Assembly: GCA_902559395.1 (NCBI GenBank)
Contig: CACEHR010000003.1
Span: 72,001-115,153, forward strand
DNA from: an uncultured Pelagibacteraceae bacterium
Lineage (GTDB): Bacteria > Pseudomonadota > Alphaproteobacteria > Pelagibacterales > Pelagibacteraceae
Reading direction: 5' to 3'
DNA length: 43,153 nt
Positions 35,339 to 43,153 of this stretch are shown here, one piece after another. The first letter of the stretch is position 1, and each line of letters begins with the position of its first letter. The position numbers and the translations under genes were made by a program. The notes below the pieces were generated by a model. That model was not told the DNA's origin. It saw only the letters and a list, made by a program, of their open reading frames with translations, and ran no database searches.

Positions 35339-36166
35339 ATGAATAAAAATTATGATTATGAAAAAAATAAACCGATCGATATTATTTATATTCTTGGTGC
35401 TGGGCATTGTGGTTCGACTCTTCTAAGTCTTTGTCTAGATCGACATAAATCTGTAATTGGTTTAAGTGAAATTATTACTCTTAATCGTAAAAGTCCAGGA
35501 TGGTCTGGTAGTAAATTTGTTTTGTCTGATCACTTTTGGTCTGAAGTAAACAAAGATATGCGTGAAAGGTGTGGAGAAAGACTATCTGAAGTTCCTTTTA
35601 ATCTTAGATCATCTATGTCATCATATGATTTGGCAATTCAACGTAATAAAATAGCACTAGACTCTATTTTAAATATTTCAGGAAAAAGTGTTATTTGTGA
35701 TTCTTCTAAAGATGCAAAACGTCTTGATGTACTTTTGGACAATAAGCAATTTAATGTTCGAGTAATTTATCTTGTACGTGATGGAAGAGCTATTGTGCAT
35801 GCTTATCGTCGTAAATATGGAAGCTGGTGGCCAGGTTTATTTAATTTGATAAAAACTGATCGTGCATCACGTCGATTGATGAATAAGTTTGGATCCGAAA
35901 ACTGGTTAACAATTCGTTATGAGGATATGGTTACTGATCTTGAAATTACACTAAGAAAAATTTGTAATTTTGCTCAAATTAATTTTGAAACTCAGATGCT
36001 TTACCCAGATACTATTAAATTTAATGGTTTAGGAGGAAATCGTCTTATTAATAAACCTATTCAAGAGATTAAACTTGATAATGCGTGGGAAACTGAGATG
36101 CCAACTATAGTTCGTTCACTAACTTCATTTATTGTTTTAAATTATAACAGTAGGTATGGATATTGA
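35339..36166 (+). CDS. sulfotransferase-family protein
   Basis: A 275-residue protein. IYILGAGHCGSTLLS (residues 16-30) is the PAPS 5'-phosphosulfate loop, and VIYLVRDGRAIVHAYRRKYG is the 3'-phosphate-binding motif, with R and a polar residue in place. A lone YEDM near the C-terminal third is typical of carbohydrate sulfotransferases. The ATG at 35339 is preferred: the longer frame to 35243 overlaps the GT2 gene. By my count 15 of its 21 Arg codons are CGN, in marked contrast with the sulfotransferase at 6483-7457, which has almost none. Confidence 0.8.
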   Translation: MNKNYDYEKNKPIDIIYILGAGHCGSTLLSLCLDRHKSVIGLSEIITLNRKSPGWSGSKFVLSDHFWSEVNKDMRERCGERLSEVPFNLRSSMSSYDLAIQRNKIALDSILNISGKSVICDSSKDAKRLDVLLDNKQFNVRVIYLVRDGRAIVHAYRRKYGSWWPGLFNLIKTDRASRRLMNKFGSENWLTIRYEDMVTDLEITLRKICNFAQINFETQMLYPDTIKFNGLGGNRLINKPIQEIKLDNAWETEMPTIVRSLTSFIVLNYNSRYGY

Positions 36167-36265
36167 AATTAATGAAATATTATTTTCTATATCAATCATG
36201 ATAATAGAATATAATATTAATTTAGAGTTATAGGTATTTTTCGTGAAAGATTAAATTAAAGTTTA

Positions 36266-37387
36266 ATGAAAATTCTGTACATATCAAAATCAGTAATACC
36301 TTCAAGGTCAGCTAACAGTATACATGTAATGAAAATGTGCCAAGCATTTGCTAATAACGGACATGAAGTAGTTTTATTAGCGCCAAACACAAAATATCAA
36401 TATGAAAAAAATGTCAATGATATTTATAGTTATTATGCTGTAAAAAAAAATTTTCACATAATAAAACTTTTTCATCCAAATTTTAAAGGTGGAGCTTTTT
36501 TATATACAATTTCAATTTTTTTTTATTTACTTTTAAATAGAAGATTTGACTTAATATATGGTAGATTTTTACATGGTATTTATGCGGCTACATTTTTGAA
36601 TAAAAAAGTAATTTATGAAACACATTTACCTGTTTCTGATAAAAAAGATCATAGACTAATAATTTTTAAAAGACTTATAAAAAGTAAATATTTAATAAAA
36701 ATGGTAGTGATTTCTAAAGCCTTAAAAAAAATTTATTTAGAAAAAGGCTTCTTAAATGAATCCAAAATACAAGTGGCCCATGATGGCGCAGACTCAGTTG
36801 AAAATCTTAACAACAGAATCGAACTTTTAGGTGAAAAAAAAAATCTTAAAGTTGGCTATGTAGGTCATCTTTATAAAGGAAGGGGCATCCAAACTATTAT
36901 TGATTGTGCTAAAAATTTAAATGATATGACTTTTCATCTAGTTGGTGGATTAACAAAAGATATTGAATATTGGAGATCTTATATTAAAAAATTAAATATA
37001 GAAAATGTATTTTTTTATGGTTTTGTATCCCCAATAGAAACAATTAAATATCGAAATTCTTTTGATATTTTTTTAGCTCCTTATGAAAAAAAAGTTTCAA
37101 TATTTGGAAGCAATGATTCAGATACTAGTAAATTCATGTCTCCTTTGAAAATTTTTGAATATATGTCACATAAAAAACCAATAATTGCATCTGATTTACC
37201 AGTAATTAGAGAGGTGCTTAATGAAAGTAATTCACTATTAGTAGAGTGCGATAATATTGATTTATGGATAAATTCACTTAAAAAGTTACGAGTATCTAAA
37301 AATAGAGAATTAATAGCTAACAAGGCATTAATTGATTTCAGTAATTACAGTTGGAATAATAGAGCAATTCTAGTTATAAAATATTAA
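36266..37387 (+). CDS. GT4-type glycosyltransferase
   Basis: A 373-residue GT-B enzyme. MKILYISKSVIPSRSANSIHV and GHEVVLLAP are the N-terminal Rossmann start, IQVAHDGAD and VGYVGHLYKGRG the linker into the second domain, and PLKIFEYMSHKKPIIASDLP the donor-binding E-x7-E segment near residue 294. It transfers a sugar from a nucleotide donor to the growing glycan. Arg codons return mostly to AGA from this gene on. A 99-base gap upstream contains a TATAAT (36210-36215) that could be a promoter element. Confidence 0.88.
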   Translation: MKILYISKSVIPSRSANSIHVMKMCQAFANNGHEVVLLAPNTKYQYEKNVNDIYSYYAVKKNFHIIKLFHPNFKGGAFLYTISIFFYLLLNRRFDLIYGRFLHGIYAATFLNKKVIYETHLPVSDKKDHRLIIFKRLIKSKYLIKMVVISKALKKIYLEKGFLNESKIQVAHDGADSVENLNNRIELLGEKKNLKVGYVGHLYKGRGIQTIIDCAKNLNDMTFHLVGGLTKDIEYWRSYIKKLNIENVFFYGFVSPIETIKYRNSFDIFLAPYEKKVSIFGSNDSDTSKFMSPLKIFEYMSHKKPIIASDLPVIREVLNESNSLLVECDNIDLWINSLKKLRVSKNRELIANKALIDFSNYSWNNRAILVIKY

Positions 37388-37434
37388 ATTTAATAATCTA
37401 TTATGTTAAAAAAATCCAAATATTTTAAAGAATT

Positions 37435-38442
37435 ATGAAAATATTAGTTACTGGTTCTGCAGGTTTTATTGGCTCAATGGTATCCATAAAATTATTAGAG
37501 AGAGGAGATGAGGTAGTGGGTATTGATAATCATAATGATTATTATGATCCTAAAATTAAGGAAGATAGACTTAAAAAACTAATAAAATTCACAAATTATA
37601 AACATTATAAAATTGATCTGATTGATCAAAAAAATTTAAAAAATATTTTTAAAGATTTTAAACCCCAAAGGGTTGTTAATCTTGCTGCACAAGCAGGTGT
37701 AAGATATTCTTTAGAAAATCCTATCGCATATATAAATAGCAATATAGTTGGATTTGCAAATATTTTGGAAAATTGCCGTTATTATAAAATAGAGCATTTA
37801 GTTTATGCAAGCACATCAAGTGTATATGGCTCTAATACTAAAATGCCTTTTTCAGAACATGATAGTGCCAATCATCCACTATCAGTTTATGCTGCATCTA
37901 AAAAATCAAATGAATTAATGGCACATACTTACAGTCACCTTTACAAACTTCCAACTACAGGTCTCAGATTTTTTACAGTTTATGGACCTTGGGGCAGACC
38001 TGATATGGCCTTATTCAAGTTTACAAAAGATATTTTAGAGGAAAAATGTATTGATGTATTTAATCACGGTAACCATACTAGAGATTTTACTTATATCGAT
38101 GATATAGTTAATGGAGTTATAAAAACACTTGATAATCTTGCAACTAATAATGTTGATTGGAAAAGTGACAATCCTGACCCTGCTAGCAGTCATGCACCAT
38201 GGCGAATTTATAATATAGGAAATAATAAACCTGTGAAGTTAATGGACTATATTGGTGCTTTAGAACAATCACTAGGCAAAAAAGCAAAAATAAATTTTTT
38301 ACCATTACAGCTTGGAGATGTACCAGACACATACGCGAATGTTGATAATTTAAAAAAAAAATTTAACTATAAACCTTCAACTTCAATTATTGAAGGGGTT
38401 TCTAATTTTGTAAAGTGGTATAAAGATTATTATCAAAAATAA
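37435..38442 (+). CDS. UDP-glucuronate 4-epimerase-like NAD-dependent epimerase
   Basis: A 335-residue extended [11 protein letters not shown] at residues 6-13 binds NAD, and Y152 with K156 ([10 protein letters not shown]) is the catalytic pair. The [18 protein letters not shown] segment and the [10 protein letters not shown] region are characteristic of UDP-glucuronate 4-epimerases (CapI/LpsL type), which make UDP-galacturonate. A long stretch matches that subfamily along its whole length. It is four bases upstream of the nucleotide-sugar dehydrogenase gene, so the pair supplies uronic acid donors. Confidence 0.88.
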   Translation: MKILVTGSAGFIGSMVSIKLLERGDEVVGIDNHNDYYDPKIKEDRLKKLIKFTNYKHYKIDLIDQKNLKNIFKDFKPQRVVNLAAQAGVRYSLENPIAYINSNIVGFANILENCRYYKIEHLVYASTSSVYGSNTKMPFSEHDSANHPLSVYAASKKSNELMAHTYSHLYKLPTTGLRFFTVYGPWGRPDMALFKFTKDILEEKCIDVFNHGNHTRDFTYIDDIVNGVIKTLDNLATNNVDWKSDNPDPASSHAPWRIYNIGNNKPVKLMDYIGALEQSLGKKAKINFLPLQLGDVPDTYANVDNLKKKFNYKPSTSIIEGVSNFVKWYKDYYQK

Positions 38443-38446
38443 TTTA

Positions 38447-39700
38447 ATGAACAAAAAATTAAAATTAGCAATTATTGGTTTAGGATATGTTGGTTTACCA
38501 CTCACTTTAGAATTTGCAAAAAAAAAAAGTGTAATTGGGTTCGATATAAATAAACAAAGAATTAAAGAGCTTAATAACGGGTTTGACAAAAATTTGGAGT
38601 TTAGCAAAAAAGATTTAAAAAGTTCAACAAAATTAAAATTCACCAGTAATAAAAAAGATCTTAAATTAGCAAATTGTTTTATAGTTTGTGTACCAACGCC
38701 TGTAGATAAAAATAAAAATCCAGATTTAAAAGCTTTATTTGCAGCTAGTAAAACAGTTGGAAGCATCATTAAAAGAGGTGATTTAGTTATTTTTGAGTCC
38801 ACAGTTTATCCTGGATGTACAGAGGATGAGTGCGTACCAATAATTGAAAAATTTTCTAATTTAAAATTAAATAAAGATTTTTTCTGTGGATATAGTCCTG
38901 AAAGAATAAATCCTGGAGATAAGGTACACACTATTTCAAAGGTTAAAAAAATTACATCAGGCTCCACACCAGAAATTGCTGATTTAGTTGATAATTTATA
39001 TAATAAAATTATAAGTGTAGGCACTCACAGAGCGACCAGTATAAAAGTTGCCGAAGCTGCAAAAATAATTGAAAATACTCAGCGAGATTTAAATATTGCT
39101 TTTATTAATGAACTTTACATAATTTTTAATAAATTAAATATTGATACAAAAGCAGTATTGGATGCTGCAGAGAGTAAATGGAATTTTTTATCATTTAAAC
39201 CAGGTTTAGTAGGAGGCCATTGTATTGGAGTGGACCCCTATTATTTAACTCATAAATCAAAAAGTATTAATTATAAACCAAAAGTTATTTTAGCTGGAAG
39301 AAAGATCAATGATAAGATGGGAAATCATGTTGCTCAGGAGCTAATTACGAAAATGAAGAAAAAAAATATTAAAATTAAAGGATCTAAAATTTTAATAATG
39401 GGTCTTACATTTAAGGAAAACTGTGCAGATATTCGCAACTCTGGTGTCCAGGGTGTTATAAAAAAATTAAAAAAATATAATTGTAACTTGGATTTGTATG
39501 ATCCATGGGTTGATATGCATGATATAAAAAAAATATATAATAAATTCCCTCTTTCTAGATTAAGAAAAAAAAATTATGATTCTATTTTAATAGCAGTTGG
39601 ACATAAAAAATTTAAAAACCTAGGACTAAAATTTATTTCCGGTTTGTGTAAAAAGAAACATGTTATATTTGATTTAAAATATTTATTTTATAATGGCTAA
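38447..39700 (+). CDS. UDP-N-acetyl-hexosamine 6-dehydrogenase (TviB/WbpA-like)
   Basis: A 417-residue UDP-sugar dehydrogenase. AIIGLGYVGLPLTLEFA near residue 8 is the NAD site, and C259 in GLVGGHCIGVDPYYL is the catalytic cysteine. GLTFKENCADIRNSG near the C-terminus is the UDP-binding domain signature. The length and TQRDLNIAFINEL pattern match TviB/WbpA, which oxidise UDP-GalNAc or UDP-GlcNAc to the uronate. It therefore makes a HexNAcA donor, a plausible target for the amidotransferases upstream. The next gene overlaps its end by eight bases. Confidence 0.88.
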   Translation: MNKKLKLAIIGLGYVGLPLTLEFAKKKSVIGFDINKQRIKELNNGFDKNLEFSKKDLKSSTKLKFTSNKKDLKLANCFIVCVPTPVDKNKNPDLKALFAASKTVGSIIKRGDLVIFESTVYPGCTEDECVPIIEKFSNLKLNKDFFCGYSPERINPGDKVHTISKVKKITSGSTPEIADLVDNLYNKIISVGTHRATSIKVAEAAKIIENTQRDLNIAFINELYIIFNKLNIDTKAVLDAAESKWNFLSFKPGLVGGHCIGVDPYYLTHKSKSINYKPKVILAGRKINDKMGNHVAQELITKMKKKNIKIKGSKILIMGLTFKENCADIRNSGVQGVIKKLKKYNCNLDLYDPWVDMHDIKKIYNKFPLSRLRKKNYDSILIAVGHKKFKNLGLKFISGLCKKKHVIFDLKYLFYNG

Positions 39701-40895
39701 TTTACTTGGATTTACCTCACTTGCATTAGTATCATTATTTACATACTTTTTAACAATACGTAATCCAGGTATTAGAAATATACTATTTGCAGCTCTAATT
39801 TTAAGAATTTTATTTTTATTCATTGATCATTATATATTTCCTCTTCCAGGTAGTACGGCAGATGCAGAGTCATTTGAAAGTTTTGCTTGGAACTTAGGAA
39901 AAGATGGTTTTTTTAATTTAATTAATAATTTTAGTGGACCAGATCCTTATTTCATTTCATACTTTATAGCTATACCTTTTTCCTTATTTGGCCATAGTTT
40001 ATTGATGGCACAAACTATAAGTTTACTTTTTGGAATAGCTTCAATTTTTTTAGTTTGGTTGCTTGCAAAAAAATTATGGAATGTTCAAATTGCAAATAAA
40101 GTTGGTTGGGTAGCAACTTTATTTCCTACATTGGTTTTATTCTCAGTTATTGTCTTAAGAGAAGTATATGTTTGCTTCTTTTTATTGGTAGCTTTGCATG
40201 GTGTGGTTGGTTGGGTTAAAACTGATAAATTTAGTAATATAATTTTAGCGAGTTTAGGTTTTATTGGTGCTACTTTTTTCCATGGAGGAATGATTGTTGG
40301 GCTTATTGTTTTTGGTATCATCGTGAGTTTATCATATTTAAACAAACTAGTAAAATTATTGACTAATTTTCGTATTAAATTTAAGTTTGTAATATTCTTG
40401 GGTTTTTTTTTAATCATTTCTGGAACTTTTGTATCAAATAAAATTCATGTTCCATACTTAGGTACTTTTGAAAAAGGAACTAACCTAGAATTTCTCACAA
40501 TAAAAACATCTCAGTCAACTGCCGGTGAAGCATCCTGGCCTAAGTGGACAGTTGCAAAGTCTCCAATAGAATTGGTTTATAAAGGACCAATAAGAGCTAT
40601 TTATTTTATATTTGCACCATTTCCATGGGACGTCAAAAAAACTCAGCACTTAATTGGAATGTTTGATGCTTTTTTATATATGTATCTGACTATTTTAATT
40701 TTACTAAATATAAAATTAATTTGGAAAGATCCCTGCTTAAGAATTATTTTAATATTATTATTATCTTATATTTTTGTGTTTGGAATTGGTGTTGGAAACT
40801 TTGGAACTGGAATAAGACATAGGTCAAAATTTGCTTTTATATTTATTTTATTAGCAGGACCTTTGCTAAAAAAAATTATTTTTAAAAAAACTTAA
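39693..40895 (+). CDS. polytopic membrane protein (GT-C or O-antigen polymerase-like)
   Basis: A 400-residue protein with roughly ten hydrophobic segments. The extracytoplasmic loop after the second segment (FPLPGSTADAESFESFAWNLG) resembles the Asp-containing first loop of GT-C glycosyltransferases (ArnT/PMT type). Later loops are longer and include an LREVYV motif similar to those of some polymerases. It probably transfers a lipid-linked sugar in the periplasm or polymerises glycan repeats (Wzy-like). It overlaps the dehydrogenase gene by eight bases and shares a TTAA with the opposing GT2 gene's stop. No specific family is recognised. Confidence 0.6.
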   Translation: MANLLGFTSLALVSLFTYFLTIRNPGIRNILFAALILRILFLFIDHYIFPLPGSTADAESFESFAWNLGKDGFFNLINNFSGPDPYFISYFIAIPFSLFGHSLLMAQTISLLFGIASIFLVWLLAKKLWNVQIANKVGWVATLFPTLVLFSVIVLREVYVCFFLLVALHGVVGWVKTDKFSNIILASLGFIGATFFHGGMIVGLIVFGIIVSLSYLNKLVKLLTNFRIKFKFVIFLGFFLIISGTFVSNKIHVPYLGTFEKGTNLEFLTIKTSQSTAGEASWPKWTVAKSPIELVYKGPIRAIYFIFAPFPWDVKKTQHLIGMFDAFLYMYLTILILLNIKLIWKDPCLRIILILLLSYIFVFGIGVGNFGTGIRHRSKFAFIFILLAGPLLKKIIFKKT

Positions 40896-41728
40896 ATTTT
40901 GATTAATTTATTAAGTAAGTTTTGATATTTTGAATTTAAATCAGTTTTAATGTTTGTATTTTTAACTCTTAATATTAAAAAAATACATGAGACTATAAAT
41001 ACGATCATAATTACAGGTAAATAGAAAAATAATCTTTGATGTATTGTGTTTCTGATTCTACACAAATTAAGAAAATATATTTGTTTTAATTTATATTTAT
41101 AAGTATTGTTTTTCTTGTGAATTCTGTAAAATAATAACGGATTCTTTAGTAAAGAAAACTTGCAACTTTGGTGACACCTGATCAGCAAGTCTTGATCCTC
41201 AACTGATACTGCTTTTGAATTGTAATTAAATTTTTTATAAAAATTTGATCTAACCATCCAAGTAGGATGAGGCAAACCTATTGTATTTGAGTAAAATTTT
41301 AATTTATTTGTTCTGAATAGTTCAAATTCAGAGATTCCAGTTACTTTATTATTGCTAAAAAAAATAATATTTGAGGCAACTAAATCAATTGAAGGATTTT
41401 TAATTAAATAATTTAGTTGTACATTTAATCTTTCAGGAATGGCAATATCATCTGCATCCATCCGAGCAATATACTGACCTTTACTTAATGATATCCCTTC
41501 ATTTAAACTGGCGATCAAACCTCTTTTTTTTCTGTCAATTAAAATTATTCTTTCATCTAGTTTTTTAAATTTTTCAATAATTTCTAGGGTTTTATCTGAT
41601 GAGCCATCATTAATAATTAAAAATTCAAAATCTTCATAAGTCTGACCAATTATACTTTCAATTGATGTCTCTATAAATTTCTCTGCATTGAAAGCTGACA
41701 TCACTACAGATATTTTTGGATTATTCAT
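40892..41728 (-). CDS. GT2-family glycosyltransferase
   Basis: A 278-residue GT-A enzyme. ISVVMSAFNAEKFIETSIES at the N-terminus, LIINDGSSDKTLEI, then YIARMDADDIAIPERL with the DxD metal motif are all canonical. A single membrane segment near the C-terminus (FYLPVIMIVFIVSCIFLILRV) anchors it in the inner membrane. It is convergent with the membrane protein gene, the two TAA stops sharing the palindrome TTAA at 40892-40895. Confidence 0.88.
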   Translation of the reverse strand: MNNPKISVVMSAFNAEKFIETSIESIIGQTYEDFEFLIINDGSSDKTLEIIEKFKKLDERIILIDRKKRGLIASLNEGISLSKGQYIARMDADDIAIPERLNVQLNYLIKNPSIDLVASNIIFFSNNKVTGISEFELFRTNKLKFYSNTIGLPHPTWMVRSNFYKKFNYNSKAVSVEDQDLLIRCHQSCKFSLLKNPLLFYRIHKKNNTYKYKLKQIYFLNLCRIRNTIHQRLFFYLPVIMIVFIVSCIFLILRVKNTNIKTDLNSKYQNLLNKLIKI

Positions 41729-41775
41729 CTATAAAAAACTAAATTAAATTAAAATATTAGCATTATAATTATAAC

Positions 41776-43153
41776 TTAATATGAAATTAATTTCTTTATA
41801 ATTTTATATAGTCCGATAAATTTTAATAATACAACTAACTTGTACCTAGCCTTAATTATCTCATAATAAAAATTTTGCTTTGACTTATTAATAAACATTT
41901 TGAGTTTATCATTGTTAATAAAAGCCTCCATCATCTTGTAATCATTTTTATCTTTTATTTCGTTTCGATTTTTTTTCATTTTATAAAGCTGGTCAAAAGA
42001 TATGAATTTTAATTCATTAAAATAAAAATAATTATTTGGATTATATATAAGCTCTTGCTTTGTTTCTTCATAATATTTTAGAGCTTCATCATGATTGTTG
42101 ATTTTGTCAAATTTTATCTTTATCTCATTATTTAAATCATAAAAAAAATCAGTGTCTTTTGCCTCTCTTAGTCCATAGCAAGATAATGTTAAACTAGCAT
42201 CAATTAATACGTTGTTATTATTTATTTTATTTTCTTTAATAAACTTTTTAAAATTATTTATCTTTGTATATTTAGATATATATTTGTTTGGTTTTCCATA
42301 ATTTAAAAAATGAATACTATTATCATTAAAAACTACTCTAGATATTCTTATAGCTTCATCTTTCGAGTCAGTAATATGGATTGAATTTTTTCCCACATTA
42401 AAAATAGATCTGACTTTATCTTTTATTTTAAGAACATTTTCTAAATTATCTGCTTGAAATGCTATGACCCTTACAGGATTGAAGTTTTTAAAACATTCTA
42501 CAAGTTTTCCTTGAGATCCTCTAAAGTTATCTTCAGGATTTCCTATCCATTTTTCACCATAATATATTTGGGAGAGTAAATTATGAGCACCATTTGGATT
42601 GAGTGTTATTTCTTTTCTATAAACTATATTTGGTATAACGTCTTCTAATTCTTTATCATTCCCCTCCGCTGTAGGCCATATAAAAGCTAAATATACATTA
42701 TCTCCATATTCAATAAATTTTGTTGCACCAATATCCAATATCTTACTTGAAACATTTCTATTATAAAAAAATTGATAATTATAATTGGGGTTTTCTGCAT
42801 CTATTTCAATACACTCAACAGTTTTGTCAAGATATATTGCGCTCGCAACCCTATGAGAGCCATTCGCAATTGTTCCATTTTTTGAGAGAGGTATTAATGA
42901 TTTATTTCTATCAAATCCATTACTGTTTATACTTTCATAAATATCTTGAAACTGTTCTATAAATTTTTCAATGTTATTTTTTTTTATATTTCCATTTTCT
43001 ATATATCTTCCCAAACTAAATGCTCGAATATGTTCTTTGTAAATATTTTTAGAAAACTCTACTTCTTTATACAGGTTTTCTAAATACAAAAGTTTAAATG
43101 CTAAATCAAATCTTGAGTGAACTAGTAAATCTTTAGCTTTTATGGTTTTTTGT
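41776..43153 (-). CDS. uncharacterised protein with ParB-like segment (5'-truncated by window edge)
   Basis: The frame ends at 41776 and is still open at the right edge, with upstream codons reading KDLLVHSRFDLAFKLLYLEN, so the true start is outside the window. The visible ~458 residues include SLIPLSKNGTIANGSHRVASAIY, similar to the ParB/sulfiredoxin-type 'dG.HR..Aa' motif. Then come IGATKFIEYGDNVYLAFIW and LNPNGAHNLLSQIYYGEKWIG. The C-terminal third is Lys/Asn rich, with a weak amphipathic or membrane-proximal tail. I do not recognise the family; glycan-cluster proteins with a ParB-like module and unknown second domain fit best. Confidence 0.6.
   Translation of the reverse strand, partial: QKTIKAKDLLVHSRFDLAFKLLYLENLYKEVEFSKNIYKEHIRAFSLGRYIENGNIKKNNIEKFIEQFQDIYESINSNGFDRNKSLIPLSKNGTIANGSHRVASAIYLDKTVECIEIDAENPNYNYQFFYNRNVSSKILDIGATKFIEYGDNVYLAFIWPTAEGNDKELEDVIPNIVYRKEITLNPNGAHNLLSQIYYGEKWIGNPEDNFRGSQGKLVECFKNFNPVRVIAFQADNLENVLKIKDKVRSIFNVGKNSIHITDSKDEAIRISRVVFNDNSIHFLNYGKPNKYISKYTKINNFKKFIKENKINNNNVLIDASLTLSCYGLREAKDTDFFYDLNNEIKIKFDKINNHDEALKYYEETKQELIYNPNNYFYFNELKFISFDQLYKMKKNRNEIKDKNDYKMMEAFINNDKLKMFINKSKQNFYYEIIKARYKLVVLLKFIGLYKIIKKLISY

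Noticed and set aside
38383..38802. 139-residue reading frame on the minus strand
   Set aside because: It lies entirely across the end of the epimerase and the start of the dehydrogenase gene, both well supported on the other strand. Its translation is Phe/Leu/Asn-rich without any motif.
40085..40417. 110-residue minus-strand frame inside the membrane protein gene
   Set aside because: Antisense to clearly hydrophobic coding sequence; low-complexity Thr/Lys/Pro composition as expected for a mirror of membrane segments.
1..43153. CRISPR array, tRNA/rRNA, transposase, integrase or attachment sites
   Set aside because: None was seen when scanning gaps and frames. All gaps are under 230 bases, with no repeated spacers, tRNA-like cloverleafs or DDE/recombinase motifs.

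Overview
The window is a very AT-rich, densely coding surface-glycan biosynthesis island. The strong A/T bias, near-exclusive AGA arginine codons in much of it, long A/T runs and very short intergenic gaps suggest an oligotrophic marine bacterium such as a SAR11 (Pelagibacter-like) alphaproteobacterium hypervariable region. No phylogenetic marker, tRNA, rRNA, transposase, integrase or CRISPR array was seen, so the taxon is an inference.

Region 1 (2-3083, + strand) is a compact set: the tail of a probable SDR epimerase, a SAM methyltransferase, a radical SAM/SPASM protein, an Fe(II)/2-oxoglutarate oxygenase and a small protein. The last two resemble families I recall being named 'sporadic carbohydrate cluster' proteins, whose pathway is uncharacterised. 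Region 2 (3153-10558) is a patchwork of strand switches carrying a sugar aminotransferase, GT-like proteins, an SIS isomerase, a sulfotransferase and two methyltransferases. Region 3 (10586-15339) looks like a 2-keto-3-deoxy sugar acid (ulosonate) module: GmhA-type isomerase, SAF-less NeuB-like synthase, SDR, VOC protein, class III aminotransferase and CMP-sugar synthetase.

Region 4 (15468-40895) is about 25 kb of genes all on the + strand. It opens with an ABC exporter/flippase. A second nonulosonate-type module follows: SpsF-like cytidylyltransferase, Gfo/Idh/MocA oxidoreductase, DegT aminotransferase, epimerase, GNAT and full-length NeuB with SAF domain. Next comes a dense amidotransferase block: an AsnB, a PseA/WbpG-like ATP-pyrophosphatase interrupted by a -1 frameshift at a slippery A6C site, a 115-aa unknown protein, an AsnB-like protein lacking the catalytic Cys2, and a canonical AsnB. 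It continues with methyltransferases, a kinase-fold protein, GTs, a second sulfotransferase, UDP-glucuronate epimerase, a UDP-HexNAc dehydrogenase and a polytopic membrane protein. Region 5 (40892-43153, - strand) holds a GT2 and a 5'-truncated protein with a ParB-like segment.

Together the genes suggest a sulfated, methylated, amidated acidic surface polysaccharide or glycoprotein glycan with up to two ulosonic acids. Uronic acids made by the dehydrogenase and epimerase are plausible substrates for the amidotransferases. The block from about 15.4 to 36.2 kb uses clearly more CGN arginine codons than its flanks, consistent with a separately acquired cassette. No stretch longer than 300 bases lacks a gene; the largest gaps (4335-4516, 8225-8447, 25999-26167) hold only candidate promoters or ribosome-binding sites.
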